DNA from: Gangjinia marincola
GTDB taxonomy: Bacteria > Bacteroidota > Bacteroidia > Flavobacteriales > Flavobacteriaceae
Assembly (NCBI RefSeq): GCF_039523415.1
Contig: NZ_BAAAFG010000015.1
Coordinates: 1 to 64,000 of the forward strand
DNA length: 64,000 nt
Direction: 5' to 3'
Part shown: positions 54,071 to 62,778 of the stretch, in pieces
Layout: each line of letters starts with the position of its first letter
Position numbering within the stretch: position 1 is the first letter of the stretch
Translations under genes and position numbers: made by a program
Notes under the pieces: model-generated
What the model was told of the DNA's origin: nothing
Seen by the model: only the letters and a program-made list of their open reading frames with translations
The model's database searches: none

Positions 54071-54594
54071 ATGTTTATTCTCTTAGCTATTCTAAATATA
54101 GTGAATAAGAACAGAGCGGTGGTAATGCCATGATAAATAACGTTGAATTAGATTTATATCATGCTATCAAAAAAAAAACAGGTTAGATTTTTTCTACTTT
54201 AGTAAAGAAGGGTAACCCTGTCATCACATTATAGTAAATTTTTAAAAATTAAGGTTGGCGGTAGAACGTCGTATTTTTCGCCTGAGTGGCAGGAGAAATA
54301 GTTTAGACTACTAAAAAAACTAAGTTTCACCGCACACTAGAGAGCACATTTTAAATTAATACATCACATTCTAGAAGGTGCGAATGTACACAGAACTACA
54401 AGTTCTTCAGGATTTATTAGATTTCTCAAGAGGTACGAATTATTTTTATCCATTGGTAGCCGGCTTAAATCAATAATTGTTTTCCGTGCACTTTCAGTTT
54501 ATATTATGACCCTGGTAATGCTTATACATAAGTGTTCAACCTTTTTTTGATTAGGAAATTGAACTATTCCAAGACCTGAATAGATTATGGTTTT
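54071..54594. other. intergenic region between HTCS and AraC-type gene
   Basis: This 524-bp gap separates two divergent regulators. It holds the Fpg/Nei remnant (54189-54301, separate entry). The rest (54302-54594) is AT-rich and shows no gene or clear hairpin that I can support. Promoters for both flanking genes must lie here but are not obvious. Confidence 0.6.
54189..54301 (+). pseudogene. decayed 3' fragment of an Fpg/Nei-type glycosylase gene
   Basis: Read from 54204, codons give KEG-stop-PCHH, then further down KIKVGGRTSYFSPEWQ and a tag stop at 54299-54301. This aligns codon for codon with the intact gene's end (KEGEPCHH, KIKVGGRTTYFSPEWQ). Stop codons TAA at 54213 and 54243 replace GAA and CAA. 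Several silent differences show the copy is old or came from a diverged homologue. The upstream five codons (54189-54203) fit too. No further 5' part is seen. Confidence 0.85.
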
Positions 54595-55710
54595 ATGACG
54601 AATAATTTTAGCGTACTAGACTTATTTTTGGTTCTTGGGATCAGTCAAGGTATTTTTTTAGCAGTGGTGCTATTTTTTATACCCAACACCAACAAGAGTG
54701 CAAACAAAGTGCTTTCTCTATTGCTAGTTATCGCCGCTGTAATGCTCTTTGGGAGAATAGCTCTCTATAGGTATCAGGTGGAGTGGGTCTACAGACTGGC
54801 TCTTTTTGTAGATGCTATTCTTTATTTGATAGGCCCTATCATGTATATGTACCAACGAAAGCTATTATTCTCTGAAAAGACTAGCGCTACGCTACCTCTA
54901 TATCATTTCATCCCTGCCACCATACACATCGCTTACACCACGTATATGTTGAAATATTCTATTGATGAATATTTTGAGCTGTATCAAAATGGAGCGTTAC
55001 AATTAACCTTTTTTATAGTCGAATTTAGCGGACTTCTATCCTTGTTACTTTACACAATAGCTTGTTTTAAATTAAACCAAAAATACATTCGCGTGAAGAA
55101 CGAATTGATTTCGTATGAAAGTAAGATTATAAAATTCAGTAGATTTATAACGGGATCTTTCGCAGCTCTACTCGTATTATGGGCAATAAGTTTTACAATA
55201 TCCCAGGTTGCATTTCATCTGCCCTACTTCAACTATCAGATTATATGGATAGGTATATCCATTTTTATCTATACGATTGGGTTTTACAGTTTAAAACAAC
55301 CTGAAGTATTTCAAGTCCCATTTGAATCTAAAGCAAAAACATCTGCGCGATTATCTCAGGAAAAAATTACGATTCTAACTAAGAGACTTGAATTTTATAT
55401 CAATGAAGAACGTGTTTTTTTACAACCGGATTTGACGTTAAAAGATCTTGCAAGTGCTATTGATACAACGCCTAATGATTTATCCTGGTTATTAAACAAC
55501 GTATTTCATAAAACCTTTTATGAATACGTCAATGAATTTAGGCTAGCAGAATTTCTAAAAAAAATCGAAAGCAATGAACATCATAAGAAGACCTTATTAG
55601 CCTTGGCATTTGATGTAGGTTTTAATAGTAAATCGACCTTCAATAAAGTTTTCAAGTCCTATCTTGGTCAAACCCCATCTTCGTATATAAAACGTCAATA
55701 CGCTGTTTGA
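54595..55710 (+). CDS. AraC-family regulator with N-terminal membrane domain
   Basis: The 371-residue protein has about seven hydrophobic helices (about 9-230) followed by a cytosolic AraC-type DNA-binding domain (about 260-370): LTLKDLASAIDTTPNDLSWLL for the first helix-turn-helix and KTLLALAFDVGFNSKSTFNKVFK for the second, ending GQTPSSYIK. Such membrane-bound regulators are common in Bacteroidota. No target gene is adjacent on its strand. ATG at 54595 is preceded by no clear promoter. Confidence 0.85.
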   Translation: MTNNFSVLDLFLVLGISQGIFLAVVLFFIPNTNKSANKVLSLLLVIAAVMLFGRIALYRYQVEWVYRLALFVDAILYLIGPIMYMYQRKLLFSEKTSATLPLYHFIPATIHIAYTTYMLKYSIDEYFELYQNGALQLTFFIVEFSGLLSLLLYTIACFKLNQKYIRVKNELISYESKIIKFSRFITGSFAALLVLWAISFTISQVAFHLPYFNYQIIWIGISIFIYTIGFYSLKQPEVFQVPFESKAKTSARLSQEKITILTKRLEFYINEERVFLQPDLTLKDLASAIDTTPNDLSWLLNNVFHKTFYEYVNEFRLAEFLKKIESNEHHKKTLLALAFDVGFNSKSTFNKVFKSYLGQTPSSYIKRQYAV

Positions 55711-56195
55711 CCTATCTGGTACTACTTTAATTTATTCATTTAAATAGAGTGCTCCAAGAAAGTTTCATCTTACTGGTTCAAGGTTGGATATGACAAATTA
55801 GAATGCTGAAATTGGATTTGGTGTCCAAGACTTTTTGAGGAAGCTATTTTTTGAAATTTAAGAGGGATGTGACTGAGTATTTTACGAAAGTTAGTTGTTC
55901 TTTTAATCAAGATAAATTAAAATTTGGCTTTTAAGTTACTGCTGTAGTAAAATAATACAGTTTAAAATATTACTTAAATCAGCCAGATTTGAAACTAAAA
56001 TATAGCATTGGTTCTTATTATTTATTAAGTGCTGTACCATTATTCATGTTGAATAATTAAATTAGAATGAACCGATCTATCTCTAACAAAAATAAAATTA
56101 TCCCACTCTTCTACTCAGATAAAACCAACTTCTTCTTAAATTTTGATTTACAACCGTTTAGGCACTTATAAATTAACGTAAGTGATAGGATTAAA
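55711..56195. other. intergenic region with a degenerate repeat
   Basis: This 485-bp gap lies between the AraC-type gene and the converging serine hydrolase gene. It contains a segment (55822-55890) that recurs in altered form at 58623-58712 and otherwise shows no reliable gene, terminator or RNA. A 34-codon frame at about 56057 is not supported. Confidence 0.6.
55822..55890 (+). repeat. degenerate intergenic repeat, copy 1
   Basis: It begins TGTCCAAGAC and ends with a segment like GGGATGTGACTGAGTATTTT. A second copy lies at 58623 in the same orientation. The two flank the 541-residue serine hydrolase gene and the XRE regulator gene. Alignment was by eye with gaps. Confidence 0.4.
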
Positions 56196-57821
56196 TTACT
56201 TAATTTTTTTAGCAATGATGACTCTTCCTTGGTCCAACGAGAGACTTACTATCTTATCGTTTTCTAAATTAAAGGTCAATAGGGCATCAATATCCTTAGC
56301 TATGAATTTATTCTTACCTATTGGCAGTAACTCTTTTTTATCATTTTTGATTTGTCCAATGAGTTTGTCATTTTCTATCAGGACATTGAAGTAAAAGGCA
56401 GGTTCCATTTCATATTTTCCCACATATTTCTTTAAATCTTTAAGCCTTACTTTTTTTGACCGAATACTTTTAATATCATTGTCAATACGTGTCCATTTTT
56501 TGATTTGATAAGTGTCATTTTCTATAAATTGGATTTGGCCATCTTTCCTTTCAACAGAGAAAGTAGCAAGTGTGTTTTGAACATAGAATGCATTCGGCGC
56601 ATAAGGAACTAATTTGTTTTTTGTACGTCCTCTATCAAAAAACAATAAGGATTCATCCTCTAGGCGAATGATTTTTTCAACGCCGTATTCATTTCTATAA
56701 ATCCCGTTTAACGATTCCAATTCCGCCATTGAAAGATTGATTTCTGACCAGTCATAAGGTTTCCCCATCGCCATTGCTGCAAGTTTAGTTGCCGTTAGAT
56801 CTGCATTTTGTACGTCTTCAGAATTGGTCAAAATCACTATATAAATATCTTTTTCTGGCACATAAAGGGCATAGGATATGAAACCATTGATGCGTCCACT
56901 ATGCTTTACAGCTTTTACGTCTTGTACATATCCAATTTCCCAACCAAATCCGTGAAGACCTCTTTTGCCAGATGTCAAGATGAAAGGGGAATACGCTTGT
57001 TTTAGAATTTCACCCGAAATTATTTCGTGGTTCTTTAAGGCTTTATTCCATCGGAACAAATCTTCAGCTGAAGACATTAAAGAGCCAGCTGAATAAGGAA
57101 GGCTCATATCTATGAATTCGGCATTCTTATAGTCTCCATCATTACCTTTATACCCTGAAACTCTATTTTGAACGATTTCTTGGGATTTATCATAACTTGT
57201 ATTGTTAAGGTGGAAAGGCTTGAAAACGGTGCTTTTCAGATATTCCTCGTAACTCATTCCTGATACTTTTTCGATAATATATCCCAAAAGAACATATCCA
57301 GAACTTGAATAACTGTAGTTCGTTCCCGGTTCAAAATCCATCGGTTCGTTTTTGAATAAATCAATCAGTTCCAGCGTTGTTTTCCCTTGTTTCATAACAT
57401 TTGTATCAAACAGAACCGTAGATACATAATCTTTGATTCCCGAAGTATGACTCAACAAATGTTCTACTGTTATGCTTTGTCCATTTGTAGGATAATCAGG
57501 TATGTATTTGGTAATCTTATCCTTAAGTGACAGCTTTTTTTCTTCATAAAGCTTTAAAATGGCAATTGCCGTAAACTGTTTGGACAGGGAAGCGATTCTG
57601 TAGATATTTTCATTACGCATCGAAACCTTCAGTTCGATATCTGCTTTTCCATAGGATTGATGATATAAAATAGAATCTCCTATTGAAATCAAAACTGTGC
57701 CTCCTGGACTTTGTTGATGTAATACCTCTGAAATGAGCTTTTGATAATTCTGTGAACTTAATTTTTGATGAAAAAAGAAAGCCAGTAGCACAAATGTAAG
57801 TGCTCGATAAAATCGTGTCAT
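56196..57821 (-). CDS. serine hydrolase, class C beta-lactamase/PBP-like fold
   Basis: The 541-residue exported protein has a signal peptide (about 20 residues) and a serine beta-lactamase-related domain (about 30-345): SxxK in IASLSKQFTAIAILK (about 77-92), Tyr motif YSYSSSGYVLLG (about 165-176) and HSG in KHSGRINGF (about 289-297). A C-terminal extension (about 360-541) has lipocalin-like beta sequence, a common partner of these domains. Likely a D-aminopeptidase, esterase or peptidase; substrate unknown. It pairs with the XRE regulator gene upstream on the same strand. Confidence 0.85.
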   Translation of the reverse strand: MTRFYRALTFVLLAFFFHQKLSSQNYQKLISEVLHQQSPGGTVLISIGDSILYHQSYGKADIELKVSMRNENIYRIASLSKQFTAIAILKLYEEKKLSLKDKITKYIPDYPTNGQSITVEHLLSHTSGIKDYVSTVLFDTNVMKQGKTTLELIDLFKNEPMDFEPGTNYSYSSSGYVLLGYIIEKVSGMSYEEYLKSTVFKPFHLNNTSYDKSQEIVQNRVSGYKGNDGDYKNAEFIDMSLPYSAGSLMSSAEDLFRWNKALKNHEIISGEILKQAYSPFILTSGKRGLHGFGWEIGYVQDVKAVKHSGRINGFISYALYVPEKDIYIVILTNSEDVQNADLTATKLAAMAMGKPYDWSEINLSMAELESLNGIYRNEYGVEKIIRLEDESLLFFDRGRTKNKLVPYAPNAFYVQNTLATFSVERKDGQIQFIENDTYQIKKWTRIDNDIKSIRSKKVRLKDLKKYVGKYEMEPAFYFNVLIENDKLIGQIKNDKKELLPIGKNKFIAKDIDALLTFNLENDKIVSLSLDQGRVIIAKKIK

Positions 57822-57953
57822 AATTTTGATTGATGTCTTGGTTAAAAGTTATTCATAAACTCGGAAAATAATTTCCGGGCTCAATAAACTTCTTTTTTAT
57901 AGGAAAGGATTCCTCATAGGCCTGACAATTACCTGACATCTATATGACAAATT

Positions 57954-58493
57954 TTATAGTATATTGAAATTCAGATTAATGAATAGTTTTTTCTTTTTAT
58001 CTAATGCTATGGTATTTCTGATAATAATGAAGGCGTTCATTACCAACATAAGCATAATCGCTAGTGGTACCATCTCGTGGTTTATGTTGGTGTACTTTCC
58101 CAATTGAGAGGCCATTAATATTGTTAAAGGCAACGCGCACGTCCAAAGGATTTGGAGGGTAATAATTTGTTTGGTTATAGGATTGAATGCATTTTTCCAC
58201 CTTGTGATTGCCAACGGAATAAGAATACTGGCAAGTGGGACAAAAATTAAAAAAAGCGAGGACGTGTTTATTATTTTTAAAAGTGACCAATTCATTTCGT
58301 CTTGCTCGGTCTGACCTGGAATTAATACATCTTTACTGACACCCAATGCTTTTGACAATGCATTTAACGTGTGGCCTTTTAGTTCTTGGCCAGATTCTAT
58401 CCGCTGAATCGTCCTAACCGATATGTTGGCTCTTTCAGCAAGTTCATCTTGGGTTAAGTTGAGTTTTTTTCTTTGTTTTAATAATTCCGACAT
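57954..58493 (-). CDS. XRE-family regulator with membrane tail
   Basis: The 179-residue protein begins with an HTH domain (about 1-60): LLKQRKKLNLTQDELAERA and VRTIQRIESGQELKG. A short link leads to three or four hydrophobic helices (about 68-165), so the repressor may respond to the membrane. It lies 132 bp upstream of the serine hydrolase gene on the same strand and is a likely local regulator. Confidence 0.8.
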   Translation of the reverse strand: MSELLKQRKKLNLTQDELAERANISVRTIQRIESGQELKGHTLNALSKALGVSKDVLIPGQTEQDEMNWSLLKIINTSSLFLIFVPLASILIPLAITRWKNAFNPITKQIITLQILWTCALPLTILMASQLGKYTNINHEMVPLAIMLMLVMNAFIIIRNTIALDKKKKLFINLNFNIL

Positions 58494-58544
58494 GTTGTTA
58501 AATAATCCTATTTCTAAATTCCAGCCAAGTTGTTATATGTGTGA

Positions 58545-58572
58545 CAAATATAAAATTATCTTGGATTTACAA
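58545..58572 (-). promoter_or_regulatory. promoter of the XRE regulator gene
   Basis: On the minus strand there is a perfect -7 box TATATTTG (58545-58552) and a -33 TTG (58570-58572) with a 17-bp gap. It lies 52 bp upstream of the ATG at 58493. Confidence 0.5.
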
Positions 58573-58622
58573 TTTTAATTACTAATATTTCAAATGAAAT
58601 TGAAAGTAGAAATGGAGTACAA

Positions 58623-58712
58623 TGTCCAAGACGATTGTAGTGAGGCTTTTTTCCAAGAATGTAGCTTTTCGCAAAATGGTTGGGAATGCGCTGAGTGACT
58701 TAGAAGTATTTT
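58623..58712 (+). repeat. degenerate intergenic repeat, copy 2
   Basis: It begins TGTCCAAGAC and has a segment GGGAATGCGCTGAGTGACTT similar to the end of copy 1 at 55822-55890. Both copies are in the same orientation. Confidence 0.4.
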
Positions 58713-58825
58713 AAAAAAAGAACCTTTCAAAATAACGCACAATTATTTTGTAACCTTTTTCAAAGTCATCTTGTCCAATAAATGTGAATTCACAAAACAC
58801 ATTTTAATTTCAAAAATAAAACAAG

Positions 58826-59923
58826 ATGAAAAAACTATCATACATACTATTGCTATTAATTAGCATAAACTTCTGCCAAAAAGGTAATGCTCAAAGTAAA
58901 AACATTAAAACTGTGAGCGGAAAAAAAGTGTCCATTTCACACCTTGAGTCTCGTATAGAACATATTATGGATTCTATTCAATTACCAGGACTATCCATTG
59001 CCATTATAAACGATGCTAGAATTGCTTATCATAATAAATTTGGTGTGAGTAACCTAAAAACCCAAGAGCCCGTAACTAAAGAAAGTATTTTTGAAGGGGC
59101 TTCATTATCAAAACCTTTGTTCGCCCATTTCGTAATGAAAATGGTGGAAAAGGGGAAATTCAACTTGGATGAACCTATCTATTATTTTCTAAAAGATATT
59201 TTCCCTGAAAACACTATTGCCGATGATTCTTTTGAAGCTTATAAAAAAATTACACCGAGAATAGTTTTATCCCACGGAACCGGAATTCCCAATTGGGCTA
59301 AGGGCAAACCAATAGAAATCGCGTTTGAACCTGGAACTGATTTTTCATATTCAGGCGAAGCATATCAGCATATGGGCGCCGCCCTTGGTACAAAATTAGG
59401 AATAGGCTGGGGAAGTCAATTAGACAGTCTCTTTCTTAAAGAAGTAGCTCATCCTTTGGGTATGCAACGCAGTTTTTACACGTGGAATGATGTTCTTGAA
59501 AAGCATACAGTAAAGGGCCATATGAATGGAAAAGTGAATATGGAAATGCACCGTGATAAAAAAGTGGGCCCAGGCTATAGCTTACGATCTGATGCTTATG
59601 ATTACGCCCTATTTCTTATTGAAATGATGAAATCAAACAATTTATCACCAACCTTAAGAGATTTGATGCTTAAAGAGCATAACCATTTTAAACCAAATAA
59701 TAAAATACATTTAGAAACTGGTCAAACAGGTTGGGGTCTAGGCTTTGCCCAGAAACCTACACCTAATGGGATGATGCACTTGCATACTGGAAACAATCAT
59801 GATTTTCAAGCTTATGCAATGTTTGTTCCCGACCAAAAATATGGGTTCGTTATTTTTGGAAACTCAGATAACCTATTTCCTTTTTTAACAGAAATAGAAA
59901 AGCTAATTGAAGAACAATTTTAA
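58826..59923 (+). CDS. serine hydrolase, beta-lactamase-related
   Basis: The 365-residue exported protein has a signal peptide (ending GNAQS, about residue 24). Motifs are SxxK in EGASLSKPLFAHFVM (about 90-104), Tyr in FSYSGEAYQHMG (about 174-185) and HTG in MHLHTGNNHDF (about 319-329). The short form lacks the C-terminal extension of the gene at 56196. Substrate unknown. It lies 11 bp before a small membrane gene and may share its operon with the sigma-factor unit. Confidence 0.85.
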   Translation: MKKLSYILLLLISINFCQKGNAQSKNIKTVSGKKVSISHLESRIEHIMDSIQLPGLSIAIINDARIAYHNKFGVSNLKTQEPVTKESIFEGASLSKPLFAHFVMKMVEKGKFNLDEPIYYFLKDIFPENTIADDSFEAYKKITPRIVLSHGTGIPNWAKGKPIEIAFEPGTDFSYSGEAYQHMGAALGTKLGIGWGSQLDSLFLKEVAHPLGMQRSFYTWNDVLEKHTVKGHMNGKVNMEMHRDKKVGPGYSLRSDAYDYALFLIEMMKSNNLSPTLRDLMLKEHNHFKPNNKIHLETGQTGWGLGFAQKPTPNGMMHLHTGNNHDFQAYAMFVPDQKYGFVIFGNSDNLFPFLTEIEKLIEEQF

Positions 59924-59934
59924 TAATTATCAAA

Positions 59935-60261
59935 ATGGAAAAATTAGATGAGGTATTGAGCCTATTGTCTCTATCAGTGGGATTTGTCACCGTCGTGTTT
60001 ATACTGGCAAAGTATCAGTATATGATAAAAAAAGCAATGATTGAGAAGGGTATTGACGTTACCCAATACTCAAAAAGAGTTAGTTACATAGATATTGGCT
60101 GTATTGTATTTGGTCTTGGAATCGGCTTTATCATCTCTTCAATTTTTACGGAAATGGATCTTACAGAAGACACATCAGATTTACTAGTTTTGGGAACGAT
60201 TTCCGTGTTTGCAGGATTAAGTTTAGTTATTGCTCATTATTTGAGAAAACGTACCTCTTAA
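59935..60261 (+). CDS. small membrane protein, DUF6249-like
   Basis: The 108-residue protein has three hydrophobic helices (about 7-25, 50-67, 82-100). The loop MIKKAMIEKGIDVTQYSK between the first two is typical of a small family (DUF6249) found beside sigma factors in Bacteroidota. It starts 11 bp after the serine hydrolase and precedes the sigma factor. Function unknown. Confidence 0.75.
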   Translation: MEKLDEVLSLLSLSVGFVTVVFILAKYQYMIKKAMIEKGIDVTQYSKRVSYIDIGCIVFGLGIGFIISSIFTEMDLTEDTSDLLVLGTISVFAGLSLVIAHYLRKRTS

Positions 60262-60334
60262 TACGTTGGTCACATAATCTGAACGACATATTATAAACCA
60301 AATCAAGGAAGGTGATAGCGATGCATTTAAGCTT

Positions 60335-60829
60335 ATGGTCGAAAAACATAAGGACGCTTCGCTTTCCTTGGCTATTTCAATTCTTAAAGACCAAGATTTG
60401 GCGGAAGATGTTTTGCAAGATATATTTATAACAGTGTTTCAGAAAATTGAAACTTTTAATTTCAAATCTAAATTTGCTACTTGGCTGTATCGTATTGCTG
60501 TAAATACAAGCTATAACCAACTTAAAAAAATTAAAAAAGGTGTTGACTTTAAAGACATTACAATAGTTCCTGAAAAATTAATTACAAATGAAGAGGTGCT
60601 AAAAGAAGAAAATCAAAAGCGGTTCATCAATTTAGCCTTGCTACGAATGAATGCGGACGAAGCTCTCACGTTACGAATATTTTATCTCTCAGAGATAAGT
60701 ATTAAAGAGATAAGTAAAATAACAGGATTTAAGACATCAAAAATTAAGGTGTGTCTACATCGTGGCAGAAATAATCTAGATTTTCAATTACGACAATTAT
60801 TGGGCAATGAGTTAAATGATTTATTATGA
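60335..60829 (+). CDS. ECF-type RNA polymerase sigma factor, start uncertain
   Basis: The 164-residue frame has sigma region 2 (SLAISILKDQDLAEDVLQDI, then FKSKFATWLYRIAVNTSYN) and region 4 (LRIFYLSEISIKEISKITGF and KIKVCLHRGRNNL). The ATG at 60335 cuts into region 2: in-frame codons just upstream (60278-60334) encode HIINQIKEGDSDAFKL, the usual beginning of such factors. No ATG, GTG or TTG lies between that segment and an in-frame TAA at 60275. The gene may use a rare start (ATT at 60290) or be damaged. Overlaps the next gene by 4 bp. Confidence 0.85.
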   Translation: MVEKHKDASLSLAISILKDQDLAEDVLQDIFITVFQKIETFNFKSKFATWLYRIAVNTSYNQLKKIKKGVDFKDITIVPEKLITNEEVLKEENQKRFINLALLRMNADEALTLRIFYLSEISIKEISKITGFKTSKIKVCLHRGRNNLDFQLRQLLGNELNDLL

Positions 60830-61161
60830 AAGAAGAAAAAGCGAAACAACTGATCTCAAAAAGCACTATTGAAACCTCTTCGGGTTTCACAGAAAGACTC
60901 ATGTTAAAAATAGAGGCTCATAAAGCCAAATCAGAATATAATCCTACCATTTGGAATTTTCCTTTGGTTATCGGGGTTTTTGTTTTCATTACTAGCCTTT
61001 GCATAATTCTATTGAATAGTCATTTAGGCTATCTTCTTCAGGTATTACATCTAAAAAACATAGTATCCAGTAAACTCTCTATGTTAGTAATTTCCATTGC
61101 TTTTTTATTAGGTATCCATTATGTCATTCGCTTAAAAGAGCTCCAAAAGGAATTTCTATAA
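60826..61161 (+). CDS. small membrane protein cotranscribed with the sigma factor
   Basis: The 111-residue protein has a polar N-terminal part (about 1-42) and two hydrophobic helices (about 46-65 and 84-102). It overlaps the sigma factor gene by 4 bp. By position it could be an anti-sigma factor, but it lacks the zinc-binding HxxxCxxC motif of classic ones. Function is inferred from place only. Confidence 0.65.
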   Translation: MKEEKAKQLISKSTIETSSGFTERLMLKIEAHKAKSEYNPTIWNFPLVIGVFVFITSLCIILLNSHLGYLLQVLHLKNIVSSKLSMLVISIAFLLGIHYVIRLKELQKEFL

Positions 61162-61392
61162 TAATTGCTTCAGATAATCTGCAAACAATATTAACTTGTA
61201 CTACAATTATTTAGATTCGGTTGTTTTGTAAATAAACAAAGACATTTTGATTTAACAACAGTTGGTTATGCCTATATACCGTATTAGCACTGATTTTTAT
61301 TACCAATTAGTTTCACCGAATATGAGATACTCGCGAAACATGTTAACGTACTTAGTCAATACAATTCCCCTAATTTTATTATTTTAGAGGCA

Positions 61393-62208
61393 ATGATTTT
61401 CAGCCAATACCGAACCCCTCTTCGGTTAGAGAAATATGTAGCCGACTTGCTCTATCACAAGGACTATTTTCCCGAACATAAAAAGGACAAATACCTTCCT
61501 GACGGTACCATCAACATCATCTTTGAACTTACCGATAATCCCAAATTCATCTACGATAATATGTCTGGAAAGATGATTCAAGAATGTAACGATGTTTGGT
61601 TTTCTGGTGTTTTGAAGGATTATATTACTATCAGTAGTCATCACGAAGAAATGATGATATTGGTCTTTAAACCCGGTGCGGGCTTCCCATTAATCCATAA
61701 GGACATTTCGACATTTACCAATCAAGTTGTATCTGCGGAAGAAATTTTTGGGGAATCTATTCTCAATCTGCTAAAAGAACTAAAACAGCCTACTACACCA
61801 GAGGAAAAATTTAAAGCGATTGAAAAATGGCTGGATAACCAACTCAAAGAAGATGATTTCTACCTTGAGGTCATCAGGTATGCGATTGAAGCCATTGAAA
61901 ATTCACCTACACAGATTAATTTGAGTGAACTCTCAGAAAAATTGGGCTATTCCCAAAAACAGTTCATCAAGCTCTTTAAAAAGTATGTTGGGCTAACCCC
62001 AAAACAGTTCCATCGTATCGTTCGTTTTAATGAGATACTCGCCGCTGTCGAAAACAAGGAAACCATCTCTTGGACTATTGTTGCCGCTGACTGCGGTTAT
62101 TTTGATCAGGCACATTTTATAAAAGACTTCCAATCATTCTCGGGCATCAACCCCAAGAAATACCTAAGCGACATCGAAGACTTCCCCAATTTTCTACCTG
62201 TAAAATAG
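61393..62208 (+). CDS. AraC-family transcriptional regulator
   Basis: The 271-residue soluble protein has a DUF6597-like N-terminal part (YLPDGTINIIFELTDNP at about 36-52, VFKPGAGFPLI at about 95) and a C-terminal AraC DNA-binding domain (about 165-265): INLSELSEKLGYSQKQFIKLF and TIVAADCGYFDQAHFIKDFQSFSGINPKKY. It precedes the DUF1761 gene by about 100 bp and may control it. Confidence 0.88.
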   Translation: MIFSQYRTPLRLEKYVADLLYHKDYFPEHKKDKYLPDGTINIIFELTDNPKFIYDNMSGKMIQECNDVWFSGVLKDYITISSHHEEMMILVFKPGAGFPLIHKDISTFTNQVVSAEEIFGESILNLLKELKQPTTPEEKFKAIEKWLDNQLKEDDFYLEVIRYAIEAIENSPTQINLSELSEKLGYSQKQFIKLFKKYVGLTPKQFHRIVRFNEILAAVENKETISWTIVAADCGYFDQAHFIKDFQSFSGINPKKYLSDIEDFPNFLPVK

Positions 62209-62310
62209 GCGTTGATCTCCTTCAATGAAATCAAGAGGTAAATTTTTTACAATTTTTAAACCAGTACTTCCTATTTCTTTGTGGTGTATTAATCATCTAA
62301 ATAAAAAATT

Positions 62311-62718
62311 ATGGAAACAATGTATATCAACCATATCGCGGTGATTGTCTGCGCAGTCTTAAATTTAGCAGTCGGTGCACTGTGGTATAGCCCGGCACTT
62401 TTTTACAAGGCCTGGAAAAAAGAAAATGGTCTGACCGATGCTGATTTTGAAAATACCAATATGGGCAAGCTCTACGGTATCAGTTTCATTTTGGCACTCA
62501 TAATGTCCTACAATATGGCGTTCTTTCTGGGCGATGCCAATACAGATTGGATATGGGGAATGTCAGCCGGCTTTTTTACGGGCTTCGGGTTTTGCGCGAT
62601 GATATTTACGACCATCGCCTTGTTTGAGAAAAAATCGTGGAAGTACATTTTCATCAACAGCGGCTACATCATCGTTTACTTTACGTTAATAGGATTCGTA
62701 TTGGGAATCTGGCGGTAG
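62311..62718 (+). CDS. DUF1761 membrane protein
   Basis: The 135-residue protein has four hydrophobic helices. NLAVGALWYSPALFYKAWKK (about 19-38) and GFGFCAMIFTTIALFEKKSW (about 90-109) fit the DUF1761 family. It is separate from its neighbours. Function unknown. Confidence 0.85.
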   Translation: METMYINHIAVIVCAVLNLAVGALWYSPALFYKAWKKENGLTDADFENTNMGKLYGISFILALIMSYNMAFFLGDANTDWIWGMSAGFFTGFGFCAMIFTTIALFEKKSWKYIFINSGYIIVYFTLIGFVLGIWR

Positions 62719-62778
62719 AAATAGATTTTAGACCGCTACGCTGTTAGAAATAAGACAAAAGACTTAAAATCACTTATT

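Larger units (their letters stand above)
58494..58825. other. intergenic region between XRE regulator and second serine hydrolase
   Basis: This 332-bp gap contains the XRE promoter and the second copy of the degenerate repeat. The part directly before the serine hydrolase (58713-58825) has no clear consensus promoter. Confidence 0.55.

Noticed and set aside
56057..56161. Short 34-codon open frame in the gap
   Set aside because: No family resemblance, promoter or coupling supports it.
60826..61161. A firm anti-sigma factor call
   Set aside because: Position fits, but no zinc-binding anti-sigma motif is visible and the family is not recognisable.
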